Below are positions 37,405-44,732 of a stretch of 64,000 nt of DNA, piece by piece. The position numbers and the translations under genes are program-made. Numbering within the stretch: the first letter of the stretch is position 1; each line of letters begins with the position of its first letter. The notes under the pieces are model-generated. The model saw only the letters and a list, made by a program, of their open reading frames with translations, did not search any database and was not told the DNA's origin. The DNA lies in assembly GCA_965224325.1 (NCBI GenBank), contig CBDCYT010000002.1:1-64000 (forward strand), given 5' to 3'. This DNA comes from CBDCMJ01 sp965224325 (GTDB taxonomy: Bacteria; Chloroflexota; Dehalococcoidia; Lucifugimonadales; UBA3495).

Positions 37405-37617
37405 ATGGCAGAAGATGGAAGGTTATCCCATCAAGCGTTTTTGTCCAAGGCCACTGAAGCCGGAATAGACGTGAGCGGTTCCCATGGCGAGGACCTGTTT
37501 CACTTCGTCCAGGACGTCCTCGCCACCCTTGAGTCCCTGGAGGACGTCGACGTGGCCGGCGCCGAGCCTGACATGGCTTTCATGCCCAACGGCGCCTCAC
37601 TCGGCGTGGGCGATTAA
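37405..37617 (+). CDS. GatC-like small protein
   Basis: 70 residues from ATG 37405 (GGAGG eleven bases upstream; the in-frame TTG at 37396 is too close to that site). The second half, FVQDVLATLESLEDVDVAGAEP followed by FMPNG, resembles the GatC pattern of a coiled helix followed by a D.xG.EP turn and an extended arm that wraps around GatA. The N-terminal helix is short compared with the usual 95-100 residue GatC. It precedes a GatA-like amidase by 190 bp. I infer a GatC-type chaperone for that amidase, not necessarily part of a tRNA amidotransferase, as no gatB is here. Confidence 0.6.
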   Translation: MAEDGRLSHQAFLSKATEAGIDVSGSHGEDLFHFVQDVLATLESLEDVDVAGAEPDMAFMPNGASLGVGD

Positions 37618-37807
37618 ACTGTAAGACGACAGGCCAGCCAGGGTGACCCTAGGTTCGCAGGCCCTCGAGTATTCTTGATCGATTAGGGGAGCGCGGGCCG
37701 GGTTCAGCGGCCGGCTACCCGACCGAAGGCGCCCGTAGGGCTGCGGACTGAGCCAAACGGCTCCGAACGCCAGGCCCGGTCCACCCGCAAATTAAGGAGG
37801 GTTAAAG

Positions 37808-39220
37808 ATGGAAGGCTTGGAGCTTTATTACATGAGCGCCGGCCAACTCTCACCACTAGTGGAAAGCAAGCAAGTATCACCGGTGGAGATCCTAGACGCT
37901 CACCTTTCCCGCATCGAGGCCACCGAGCCGGTGCTCAACTCGTTCATCACCCTGCTGCCCGACCAAGCCCGCGCCGCAGCCCAACGCGCCGAGGCGGATA
38001 TCCAACGGGGCAACTACCGGGGCCCGCTGCACGGCATTCCCGTAGCCCTCAAAGACCTATATCACACTGCCGGCGTGCGCACCACCTCGGGGTCAAAACT
38101 GTTCGACAACTTCATTCCCAGTGAGGATTGTACGGTCGCCACTCGGTTTCGTGAGGCGGGCGCCATCCTGTTGGGTAAATTAAACCTGCACCAGTTCGCT
38201 TACGGACCCACTGGGGAGAATCCGGATTACGGCCACATGCACAACCCCTGGGACCCTGAGATGGTCAGCGGCGGCTCCAGCGGCGGCTCCGCCTCAGCCA
38301 CGGCGGCGGGCCAATGCACCATAACTACCGGCAGCGACACCGGCGGCTCCATAAGAATCCCGGCGGCTCTATGTGGCATAGTCGGCCTCAAGCCGACCTA
38401 TGGACTGGTCAGCCGCCACGGGCTGACTCCCTTGTCCTGGTCCATGGACCATCCCGGCCCCATGGTCCGAACGGTGGAAGACGCCGCCCTGACTTTGAAT
38501 GCTATCGCCGGCCACGACCCCAAGGACGTAGCGTCGGCGGCGGTGCCGGCGGTTGACTACACTACGGGCTTGACGGAGGACGTGCGAGGCCTGCGGATCG
38601 GTGTGCCCCGCGAGTACTTCGAAGCCCCGTTGGATCCCCAGGTTGAACAAGCGGTCCGGGACGCCCTGGGACTGCTGGAGGACATGGGCGCCGTGGTAAC
38701 CCAGGTCTCCTTCCCAATGTTCAAGGATTCCCAAGCAATCTCCAGCGCGATCTTAATGGCGGAAGCCTCCGCTTACCACCGAAACCTCCTGGCCAAGGAC
38801 GGTGACAAGCTGTACCCGCCGGTCCGCCTGCGGCTGGAAGCAGGCCTGTTCATCAGCGCGGCTGATTACCTGCGGGCTCAGCAGGCCAGGACAGTGTTCG
38901 ACCGCCAAGCCCGCCAACTACTGGAGGAAGTGGACCTCCTGGCCGGGCCCACCGAGCCGGTAACCGCGCCTCCATTGCTGGCCACCAAGGTCCAGGCCGG
39001 GGAATACACGGTGGGCACGACACCCGCCCTGACCCAATACACTCGCCCCTACAACATTACCGGCTCTCCCGCTATTTCGATCCCTTGCGGGTTCTCCAGC
39101 GCTGGCTTGCCCATTGGATTACAACTGGCGGGCCGCCCCTTCGACGAGGTTACCGTGTTGCGCGCCGCTCATGCCTACGAGAAGGCCACCGATTGGCATA
39201 AGCGCCGGCCTCCTATCTGA
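37808..39220 (+). CDS. Amidase signature enzyme (GatA-like)
   Basis: 470 residues; AAGGAGGG lies ideally before the ATG. The Ser-Ser-Lys triad is complete: Lys82 (PVALKDLYHTAG), cis-Ser157 (GGSSGGSASATAAG) and nucleophile Ser181 (SDTGGSIRIPAA). Overall it resembles glutamyl-tRNA(Gln) amidotransferase subunit A, but this superfamily also holds many catabolic amidases. A GatC-like gene directly upstream favours a GatA ancestry; absence of gatB and the abundance of paralogous amidases in such genomes favour a catabolic amidase. I therefore leave the symbol empty. Confidence 0.88.
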   Translation: MEGLELYYMSAGQLSPLVESKQVSPVEILDAHLSRIEATEPVLNSFITLLPDQARAAAQRAEADIQRGNYRGPLHGIPVALKDLYHTAGVRTTSGSKLFDNFIPSEDCTVATRFREAGAILLGKLNLHQFAYGPTGENPDYGHMHNPWDPEMVSGGSSGGSASATAAGQCTITTGSDTGGSIRIPAALCGIVGLKPTYGLVSRHGLTPLSWSMDHPGPMVRTVEDAALTLNAIAGHDPKDVASAAVPAVDYTTGLTEDVRGLRIGVPREYFEAPLDPQVEQAVRDALGLLEDMGAVVTQVSFPMFKDSQAISSAILMAEASAYHRNLLAKDGDKLYPPVRLRLEAGLFISAADYLRAQQARTVFDRQARQLLEEVDLLAGPTEPVTAPPLLATKVQAGEYTVGTTPALTQYTRPYNITGSPAISIPCGFSSAGLPIGLQLAGRPFDEVTVLRAAHAYEKATDWHKRRPPI

Positions 39221-39630
39221 CGCTCATCTAACGCTTTCCCAGGGTTCGACCCAGGGGCAACGTCTTGAGCGGGCACACGCCCAAAGATCAGCCCCTCCGG
39301 GAGTTCGCCGGGATCATTCCGCCGGCCCAGCGGGAATACGGCAGGCCGGCTTGGCGCCCAACTGGCCAAGGCGCACGCCCCTTAGAGTGCGGGGAAACCC
39401 GGGCGATTCCACAAAAAAGCTGGTTGACGACTGTGAAGGGCGGATCGGGCGACAGTCATTCCAACTTCCAGGGGCCAACTTCCAGAGGAATAACCGGGAG
39501 CCGTCCAATCCAAAAGCCGTAGCCCTGGACAGGAAACAGCCTAAGAAGCATTTCGGGTCGAACTTCGTGTAGAATTTACGGATTATGCCAGCAACAAATT
39601 CGTACGCAGTTTCCCATTACGTGGGCGGCA
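39221..39630. other. Intergenic region between amidase and HAD genes
   Basis: About 410 bases without a supported gene. A short tandem repeat of CCAACTTCCAG occurs around 39463-39487. A TAGAAT hexamer at 39570-39575 could be a -10 for the HAD gene but lacks a matching -35. Confidence 0.45.
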
Positions 39631-40404
39631 TTGGCTGAGATCACCACAGTGACATTCGACCTGTGGCAGACCCTGCTGCTGGACAACCGGGAGTTGGGAT
39701 TAGCGCGAGCCATGGTGCGCTTGGAAGGCGCCCAGAAGGCCCTGGCCCGGTTTGGTGAAGAATATGAACTGGAACACGTCCGGGAGGCCTACCGGGCCTG
39801 CTACCGGCAGTGCCGCTCGGTGCGGGAACAACAGTTGGACGTATCCTTTCAGGAGCAGGTTGAGATATTCGTCGATCACATCAGCCCAGGACTGGTGGAA
39901 CGCCTCGATGGACAAGTCCTTGATGAAATCGTCCGGGTGTACGCCGACTCCTTCCTGGTCTGCCCTCCGGTGCTCCACGCCGACGCCAAGCCGGTGCTGC
40001 GTGACCTGAAGGCAATGGGCCTTAACCTGGGGCTGATCTCCAACACGGGTATGACCCCCGGCGCCACGTTCCGCTTCTACCTCGACGGGGAAGGGGTGTT
40101 GGGATATTTTGACCAGATGACATTTTCCGACGAGGTGAAATTGGCCAAACCCGGCACAGAGATTTTCCTAATGACGTTACGCGCCATGGGGACAGAGCCC
40201 GCCCAAGCTATCCACGTAGGCGACCACGTGGTAAACGACGTCGTGGGGGGAAACCGGTCGGGGATGAAGACCATCTGGATCGAGGGTTTTTACGAGAGAG
40301 AAGATCCGCAGGACCCGGAATCTGAGCCCGACGCGGCTGTTTCCGACCTGGGGCTGGTGGTTGAGGTCATCGCTGCGCTGTCGGGACGCCGGATTCCGAA
40401 GTAG
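39631..40404 (+). CDS. HAD-superfamily hydrolase
   Basis: 257 residues with a TTG start at 39631; no other start fits the frame. HAD motifs: I, VTFDLWQTLL near residue 8 (nucleophile Asp; the usual second Asp of DxD is Trp, as in haloacid-dehalogenase-type members); II, LISNTGMT; III, the Lys of VKLAKPGTEIF; IV, HVGDHVVNDVVGG with the metal Asp. A helical cap of about 90 residues follows motif I, so it is subfamily IA. It could be a sugar or nucleotide phosphatase. It lies 167 bp upstream of the GT20 gene and is a candidate phosphatase for its product, by position only. Confidence 0.85.
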   Translation: MAEITTVTFDLWQTLLLDNRELGLARAMVRLEGAQKALARFGEEYELEHVREAYRACYRQCRSVREQQLDVSFQEQVEIFVDHISPGLVERLDGQVLDEIVRVYADSFLVCPPVLHADAKPVLRDLKAMGLNLGLISNTGMTPGATFRFYLDGEGVLGYFDQMTFSDEVKLAKPGTEIFLMTLRAMGTEPAQAIHVGDHVVNDVVGGNRSGMKTIWIEGFYEREDPQDPESEPDAAVSDLGLVVEVIAALSGRRIPK

Positions 40405-40415
40405 GCCAAGTCTGC

Positions 40416-40444
40416 TTGACAAGGTATAGGCAAGGTGCTACCGT
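40416..40444 (+). promoter_or_regulatory. Probable promoter of the GT20 gene
   Basis: Perfect TTGACA (40416-40421), 17-bp spacer and a weak TACCGT (40439-40444). The resulting leader of about 120 bases contains the second arm of the 12-bp inverted repeat listed next. Confidence 0.5.
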
Positions 40445-40537
40445 CGATGTGCCGCCATCTTTAGGCTGAAAGTGCACCATTACTCTCTCCCTCCGGCCGA
40501 TAAGCGGAGGAATCAGCACTATCTAGCCTATACCTTG
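40420..40537. repeat. 12-bp inverted repeat spanning the GT20 leader
   Basis: CAAGGTATAGGC at 40420-40431 and its exact complement GCCTATACCTTG at 40526-40537 enclose 94 bases. The first arm overlaps the proposed promoter and the second lies about 35 bases before the start codon. It could fold in the leader mRNA or be two operator half-sites. Confidence 0.6.
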
Positions 40538-40571
40538 GGCGCACGGAGACCACCCCCGCGGTAGGGAGGCC

Positions 40572-42089
40572 ATGGAAGAGGACGGTCAAGAAGCGCGCGC
40601 AGCTCAACTAATAGAGCTGTGCGACAAGATACTGTCCCAAAGGTCTCTGATTTTGGCCAGCAATCGGGGCCCGGTCGAACACCAGATGACACCCGAGGGG
40701 CGCCCGGACGCCCGAAGAGGAAGTGGCAGCGTCGTCACCGCCCTCAACTCCCTAGCCCAGAGTGTGGAGTTTACCTGGGTGGCCAGCGCCATGGGAGAAG
40801 GCGACCGCGTTATCTCCACTGGCTGCCAGGGCCGCAGTCTAAAGTCCCCGTTACCCGGCCACAAGATTAACCTACGATACGTTGTCACTCCTCGGCGAGT
40901 CTATCACAAGTACTACAATGTCCTGTGTAATCCTCTCCTCTGGTTCCTGCAGCACTACATGTGGAATCCGCCCTACAGTCCCAACGTCGACGCCGCCGTC
41001 CACGATGCCTGGCTGACGGGGTATGTGCCGGTTAATCAGGCATTTGCCCAGGCTGTGATACAGGAAGCTCGTGAAGCGCAGCAGCCCCCTGTAGTCGTCG
41101 GACATGACTACCATCTGTATCTCATGCCCGAGTACGTGCGGCGAGAGCTTCCGGGAGCCATCATAGAGCACTTTGTGCATATTCCCTGGCCTGCTCCCCG
41201 CTACTGGCAGATGATTCCCAAGTACATCACTCAGGAAATATGCTCGGGCCTGTGCGCCACCGACTTGCTGGGCTTCCAAACATCCCTGGACCGTCGAAGC
41301 TTTTTAAACACCTTGGAAGAGTTCATTCCGGACGTGGAGGTGGACCACAAAAGAGGGACGGTGCAACGAGGCGGGCACGTGACCAAGGTAGAGGTATATC
41401 CCACTTCCATCAACGTGGCCGAGGTGCGGAAAATATCCAGCACGCCCAGGGTGCTGGAGTACGAAGCAAGGCTTGCTTCCCTGTGCGGCGCCAGCACCAT
41501 CATGCGCATCGACCGGGCGGAACCCAACAAGAACATAATCCGTGGATTCAAGGCCTACGAGCTGCTGCTGACGCGCCATCCCGAACTGCGCGGCAAAGTC
41601 AGCTTCCTGGCTTTTCTGGTTCCATCCCGCACTCATATTCGCCAGTACCAGAGATACATGGACGAAATACAACAAGTGGTCGCCCAGATAAACAACAACA
41701 TCGGTAATGAGGATTGGCAACCGATTCACATGTTTATCGAGAACAACTACACCCAAGCCATCGCCGGGATGAAGCTATACGACGTGCTACTGGTCAACAC
41801 CATAATGGAGGGTATGAACCTGGTGGCCAAAGAGGGGCCCGTGGTGAACACTCGCAACGGAGTGCTGATTTTGTCGGAAACCAGCGGGGTGTATGATGAG
41901 CTGAGGGAAGGCGCCCTCTCGATCTCCCCCACCGATATAGAGGGGACGATGGAGAGCCTATACCAGGCCATTACCATGGATCCCGAGGAGCGCCGCCGGA
42001 GGTCCTCTCTATTGGTCTCGACAGTATGCAAGGAAGACAACACTCACTGGATTTATAGCCAACTGGAAGACATCGAAGGACTGTTGTAG
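40572..42089 (+). CDS. GT20 glycosyltransferase (trehalose-6-phosphate-synthase-like, variant active site)
   Basis: 505 residues; a GGTAGGGAGGCC site precedes the ATG. It is clearly of the OtsA family: LASNRGPV at the N-terminus, YYNVLCNPLLWFLQHY, GHDYHLYLMPEYVR, EHFVHIPWPAPRYW and AKEGPVVN. Two donor-site motifs differ from OtsA. The classical RLDYxKG is DRAEPNKN: Arg315 and Lys320, which hold the UDP-sugar phosphates, are kept but the Asp-Tyr pair is changed. RDGMNLVAKE is MEGMNLVAKE, replacing the glucose-binding Asp with Glu413. So it should use a nucleotide sugar and a phosphorylated acceptor, but not necessarily UDP-glucose and glucose 6-phosphate. Validoxylamine-phosphate-synthase-type relatives also depart here. 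No otsB is present; a HAD gene lies upstream. Confidence 0.85.
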   Translation: MEEDGQEARAAQLIELCDKILSQRSLILASNRGPVEHQMTPEGRPDARRGSGSVVTALNSLAQSVEFTWVASAMGEGDRVISTGCQGRSLKSPLPGHKINLRYVVTPRRVYHKYYNVLCNPLLWFLQHYMWNPPYSPNVDAAVHDAWLTGYVPVNQAFAQAVIQEAREAQQPPVVVGHDYHLYLMPEYVRRELPGAIIEHFVHIPWPAPRYWQMIPKYITQEICSGLCATDLLGFQTSLDRRSFLNTLEEFIPDVEVDHKRGTVQRGGHVTKVEVYPTSINVAEVRKISSTPRVLEYEARLASLCGASTIMRIDRAEPNKNIIRGFKAYELLLTRHPELRGKVSFLAFLVPSRTHIRQYQRYMDEIQQVVAQINNNIGNEDWQPIHMFIENNYTQAIAGMKLYDVLLVNTIMEGMNLVAKEGPVVNTRNGVLILSETSGVYDELREGALSISPTDIEGTMESLYQAITMDPEERRRRSSLLVSTVCKEDNTHWIYSQLEDIEGLL

Positions 42090-42123
42090 TTCCGACCTCT
42101 CTCCTGAGGAGAATCCTCTGCCC

Positions 42124-42696
42124 ATGGAAGAGCTTTTCAAAGCACGGCTGCCCGGAGGCGAGCAGCCGGACATCCACCTCTGCCTCTTTCCTCACCTGAA
42201 GGAACTATTGGTCATCGACCTGCGGGAAAAACCGGGCGCCATTTCCCTGCTTTCAGCTCAAGAGGTCTTCACCGGCGACTTCTACACCGCCGTTGAAGCC
42301 GAATTTTCCGAAGCCCTCCGGGCTGAAACCGAGTTCCCCTTCCGTCATCTGCTCAATCTACCCGTATTGATGGAGGAAGCCATCAGGGAAAGCGCCATGA
42401 CGTTCATCTTGGACCGGCTGGGGGTGAATCCGCACAGCGATTCCATCCCCACGGTGGTCGTATTTATCGTTAGCGGCGGCGCCCTGGCGGCGCAACCTGA
42501 TCTAGTATTGGACGGCCTAAAGAGGCTCTTGGGGGAACATTTTGGGGAACCTATGCTGGTGGAATGGGAAGGCACGTTGTCCCGTCTCATCACGGAAGAA
42601 AGTGCGGTCCTTCAAAATCTGAGCCGGCACGAGCTAAGTGAAACCATGGGCGGCGACTCCCCCGACTATTTCACCCTATGGGAAAGCCGAAACTAA
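42124..42696 (+). CDS. Unknown protein downstream of the GT20 gene
   Basis: 190 residues; GAGGAG lies about 14 bases before the ATG, and the gene begins 34 bp after the GT20 stop, so the two are probably co-transcribed. I do not recognise a family. It looks like a soluble alpha/beta protein: early hydrophobic strands (LKELLVIDLREK, then VVVFIVSGG near residue 115) alternate with acidic helices; no Cys motif, signal peptide or membrane helix. The stop codon is peculiar: its first two bases are the target TA of the IS630 insertion. Before insertion the codon would have read TAG, so the product is unchanged. Confidence 0.75.
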   Translation: MEELFKARLPGGEQPDIHLCLFPHLKELLVIDLREKPGAISLLSAQEVFTGDFYTAVEAEFSEALRAETEFPFRHLLNLPVLMEEAIRESAMTFILDRLGVNPHSDSIPTVVVFIVSGGALAAQPDLVLDGLKRLLGEHFGEPMLVEWEGTLSRLITEESAVLQNLSRHELSETMGGDSPDYFTLWESRN

Positions 42697-43852
42697 ACCA
42701 AAGCCAAGGTGGGATGTGCATTTACAATACATCGGTGATTGGGCTGGGATTCTCGCAGAAATCCTTCGGCCTTTGATTGTAGGACGGTGCGGCAGCGGCC
42801 CTTGACCTCGTCTTTCCGGATGGACAGCCCGCAGAGGAAATTCCCGACCCTCTCCTTTACCAGGGCCTTGGTTCCCAAGCACAGGTTTCCGGTGGCTTCC
42901 TCTCTCGCCCAGCCCCAGATGGCCTCATCGGCGTTGAAGTCCGGGCTGTAGCCCGGCAGGTTCATCAGCCGCAGCCCCAAGCCCGGCGTCCGCAGATACT
43001 CACGCACCGCCTCGCCGCGGTGCGCCGGCGCGTTGTCCCAAATCACGTTGAGCGGCCCGGAGTGCCTCTGCCGCAACCGCTCCAGGAAGGCAGCCGAGGT
43101 TCCGGAGTTGCTGTTCCCCTCCAGGTCCATCCACTCCACCTCACCGGTCTCCAGGCACACTGCCGAGTAGTAGCTGGCCTTTTCGCCATAGCTCGGGCTG
43201 GTCGAGTCCACCAAGGCCGGCTCTCCCTTTAGCACCCATTTGCCTCTCAGTTCGGCATCGGCCCGGAAATGGGCCTCGTCGGCGAAGAATATCTTCGCTC
43301 CCGTACGCCACGCCTCGTCCGACAGGGTGGCGTACTCCGCCACGAAGGCCTCCCGCTTCTGCTCATCTGCCTTGACCAGACGCTTCTTGGGACGCTTCAG
43401 GACAAACCCCAAGCGGTGCAGATAGTTCAGGCAAGTGCTGCGGCTCAGGCCAATGCCGAAACGCTTCGAGACAAACTGCCGCACCACTTTCCAGTTCCAG
43501 TTGGCCATTTCTATGCCCGACATCTCGGGCAACTCCTGCACTGCCCCCGTCAACTCCGCCTGTTGCGTCTCGCCAAGTGCGGGGGGGAACCCCCGGTCTG
43601 CTCGAATATCAAGGCTGCAGGCCCTCCCTCGCCGAAGGCGGCGGCCCATCTGCCGATGGTGTGAGCATCCCGGCCCAGTGCCTGGGCGGTGCCCGAGGCG
43701 GTCAGGCCCCGGCACAGGAGCCACAGTGCGTGCCACCGTTCTCTCTCCCGGGGTGTCGGCGCTAGGTACATCCTGCTGCGCACACTAGCCAAGTCCAACT
43801 GCCACCCCTCCAAGTCCGGCCTTATCCCCCTCATACCCATCACCATCCCCAC
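42693..43852 (-). CDS. IS630-family transposase, two overlapping frames joined by -1 frameshift
   Basis: The first frame (43852 to 43550) encodes a winged-helix/HTH region (RERERWHALWLLCRGLTA... RDAHTIGRWAAAFGEGG); the second frame continues with the rest of the HTH and the DDE catalytic domain: KIFFADEAHFRAD (first Asp), LNVIWDNAPAHRGE (second Asp) and GYSPDFNADEAIWGW (Glu). The frames join by a -1 shift at a run of seven C on the coding strand (43581-43587), where IS630 elements often use programmed frameshifting. The second frame's stop codon TAG is made of the target-site TA plus one host base, so the element itself brings no stop codon. Probably functional if frameshifting occurs. Confidence 0.88.
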
Positions 43853-43930
43853 TCAGTCTGCTCCCAGTCCTGACGCTATGCCTCCCTGATTCTAGCCGAC
43901 CCAAATGCGGGTTTCACCTTGGCTTTGGTT
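42696..43930. mobile_element. IS630-family insertion sequence, 1235 bp
   Basis: Perfect 16-bp terminal inverted repeats: AACCAAAGCCAAGGTG at 42696-42711 and its complement at 43915-43930. Both ends are flanked by TA (42694-42695 and 43931-43932), the target duplication typical of IS630/Tc1-mariner transposition. The perfect ends and uninterrupted (apart from the frameshift) transposase suggest recent insertion. It separates the unknown gene at 42124 from the metallophosphoesterase gene; without the element their distance would be about 25 bp. Confidence 0.93.
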
Positions 43931-43958
43931 TAGTTCATGGCCCAGCCACCGAATAAGA

Positions 43959-44534
43959 ATGTCCATGAACATCGGCCTTATTTCAGACACCCATAGCGCA
44001 GGCAGCGGTTGGGACTTGCCCCGCCAAGTACTGCAAGCCCTGGCCGGCGTTGACTTGATCCTCCACTGCGGCGACCTCGAGTGTTTGGGCGTCCTCGATT
44101 GTCTGGAAACCGTTGCTCCGGTGCTGGCGGTGAGGGGCTACGAAGACCCAACCGAGCCAGGGCAGCGCTTGGCGTCCCCCATCCGGGTTGTCGCCGCCGA
44201 AGGAATAAACATCGGCATGGTCCACGACATTCAATGGCCATCGCCGAGAATCTCTACAACTGCCGACGGTTCCGGCTTAATTCCCCCCGAAGGGCGGGGG
44301 AAAGAGTTGCTGGACCGCAAATTCGGCCAGAGCGTAGACGTGGTCCTGTTCGGCGACACTCATCAAGAGCTTATTTGCCACTTGGACGGTGTCCTTGTGG
44401 TGAATCCAGGCAGCCCGACCTATCCGGCCCGGCGGCGCTCCGGCGTCTTGGGCACCTTGGGTTTCCTGGAAATCAAGGCCGGGGCAGTCACGGCCAGGCT
44501 CATGGATGTGACCCAGGATGGTCTGCCCCATTAG
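43959..44534 (+). CDS. YfcE-like metallophosphoesterase with altered metal ligands
   Basis: 191 residues from ATG 43959 (ATG 43965 is equally possible); the frame also opens into the IS, which is not part of the gene. Calcineurin-like motifs I and II are intact: LISDTHS (Asp10, His12) and LHCGDLE (Asp39). The later motifs are damaged or changed: GN(H/D) is GYED (Tyr61 instead of Asn), the HGH motif is VHDI, and GHTH is GDTH (Asp133 instead of the first His), while NPGSPTYPAR is retained. The second metal site is therefore doubtful. The relatives hydrolyse small phosphodiesters. Before the IS insertion this gene sat about 25 bp behind the unknown gene, so GT20, unknown protein and phosphoesterase formed one operon. 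Confidence 0.82.
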   Translation: MSMNIGLISDTHSAGSGWDLPRQVLQALAGVDLILHCGDLECLGVLDCLETVAPVLAVRGYEDPTEPGQRLASPIRVVAAEGINIGMVHDIQWPSPRISTTADGSGLIPPEGRGKELLDRKFGQSVDVVLFGDTHQELICHLDGVLVVNPGSPTYPARRRSGVLGTLGFLEIKAGAVTARLMDVTQDGLPH

Positions 44535-44576
44535 TTCCTCAGTGTGACACAGGATGGTCTGCCTCATTAGTTCCCT
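44508..44576 (+). repeat. 36-bp tandem duplication at the metallophosphoesterase 3' end
   Basis: The 33 bases at 44508-44540, containing the end of the gene with its TAG stop, recur at 44544-44576 with four or five differences. The period of 36 is twelve codons, so the second copy would be in frame behind the stop codon. Confidence 0.8.
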
Positions 44577-44732
44577 AGAAGGACGCCGCGCCGAGTACAC
44601 CCAAGACCAACGTTGAGACGCGGATGCAGATTCCGGGAGTCGCGCCTGGTCACGGCGGTCCATCTGCTAATAGGCCAAGTCAGCCGAAGCGGTCGCTGGC
44701 GCGGCTGGCCAGGGTCTAGCACTGACTGGAGT

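Noticed and set aside
39235..39265. Possible tRNA T-arm (GGTTCGACC)
   Set aside because: The flanking bases do not form the five-base stem and no anticodon arm or acceptor stem fits.
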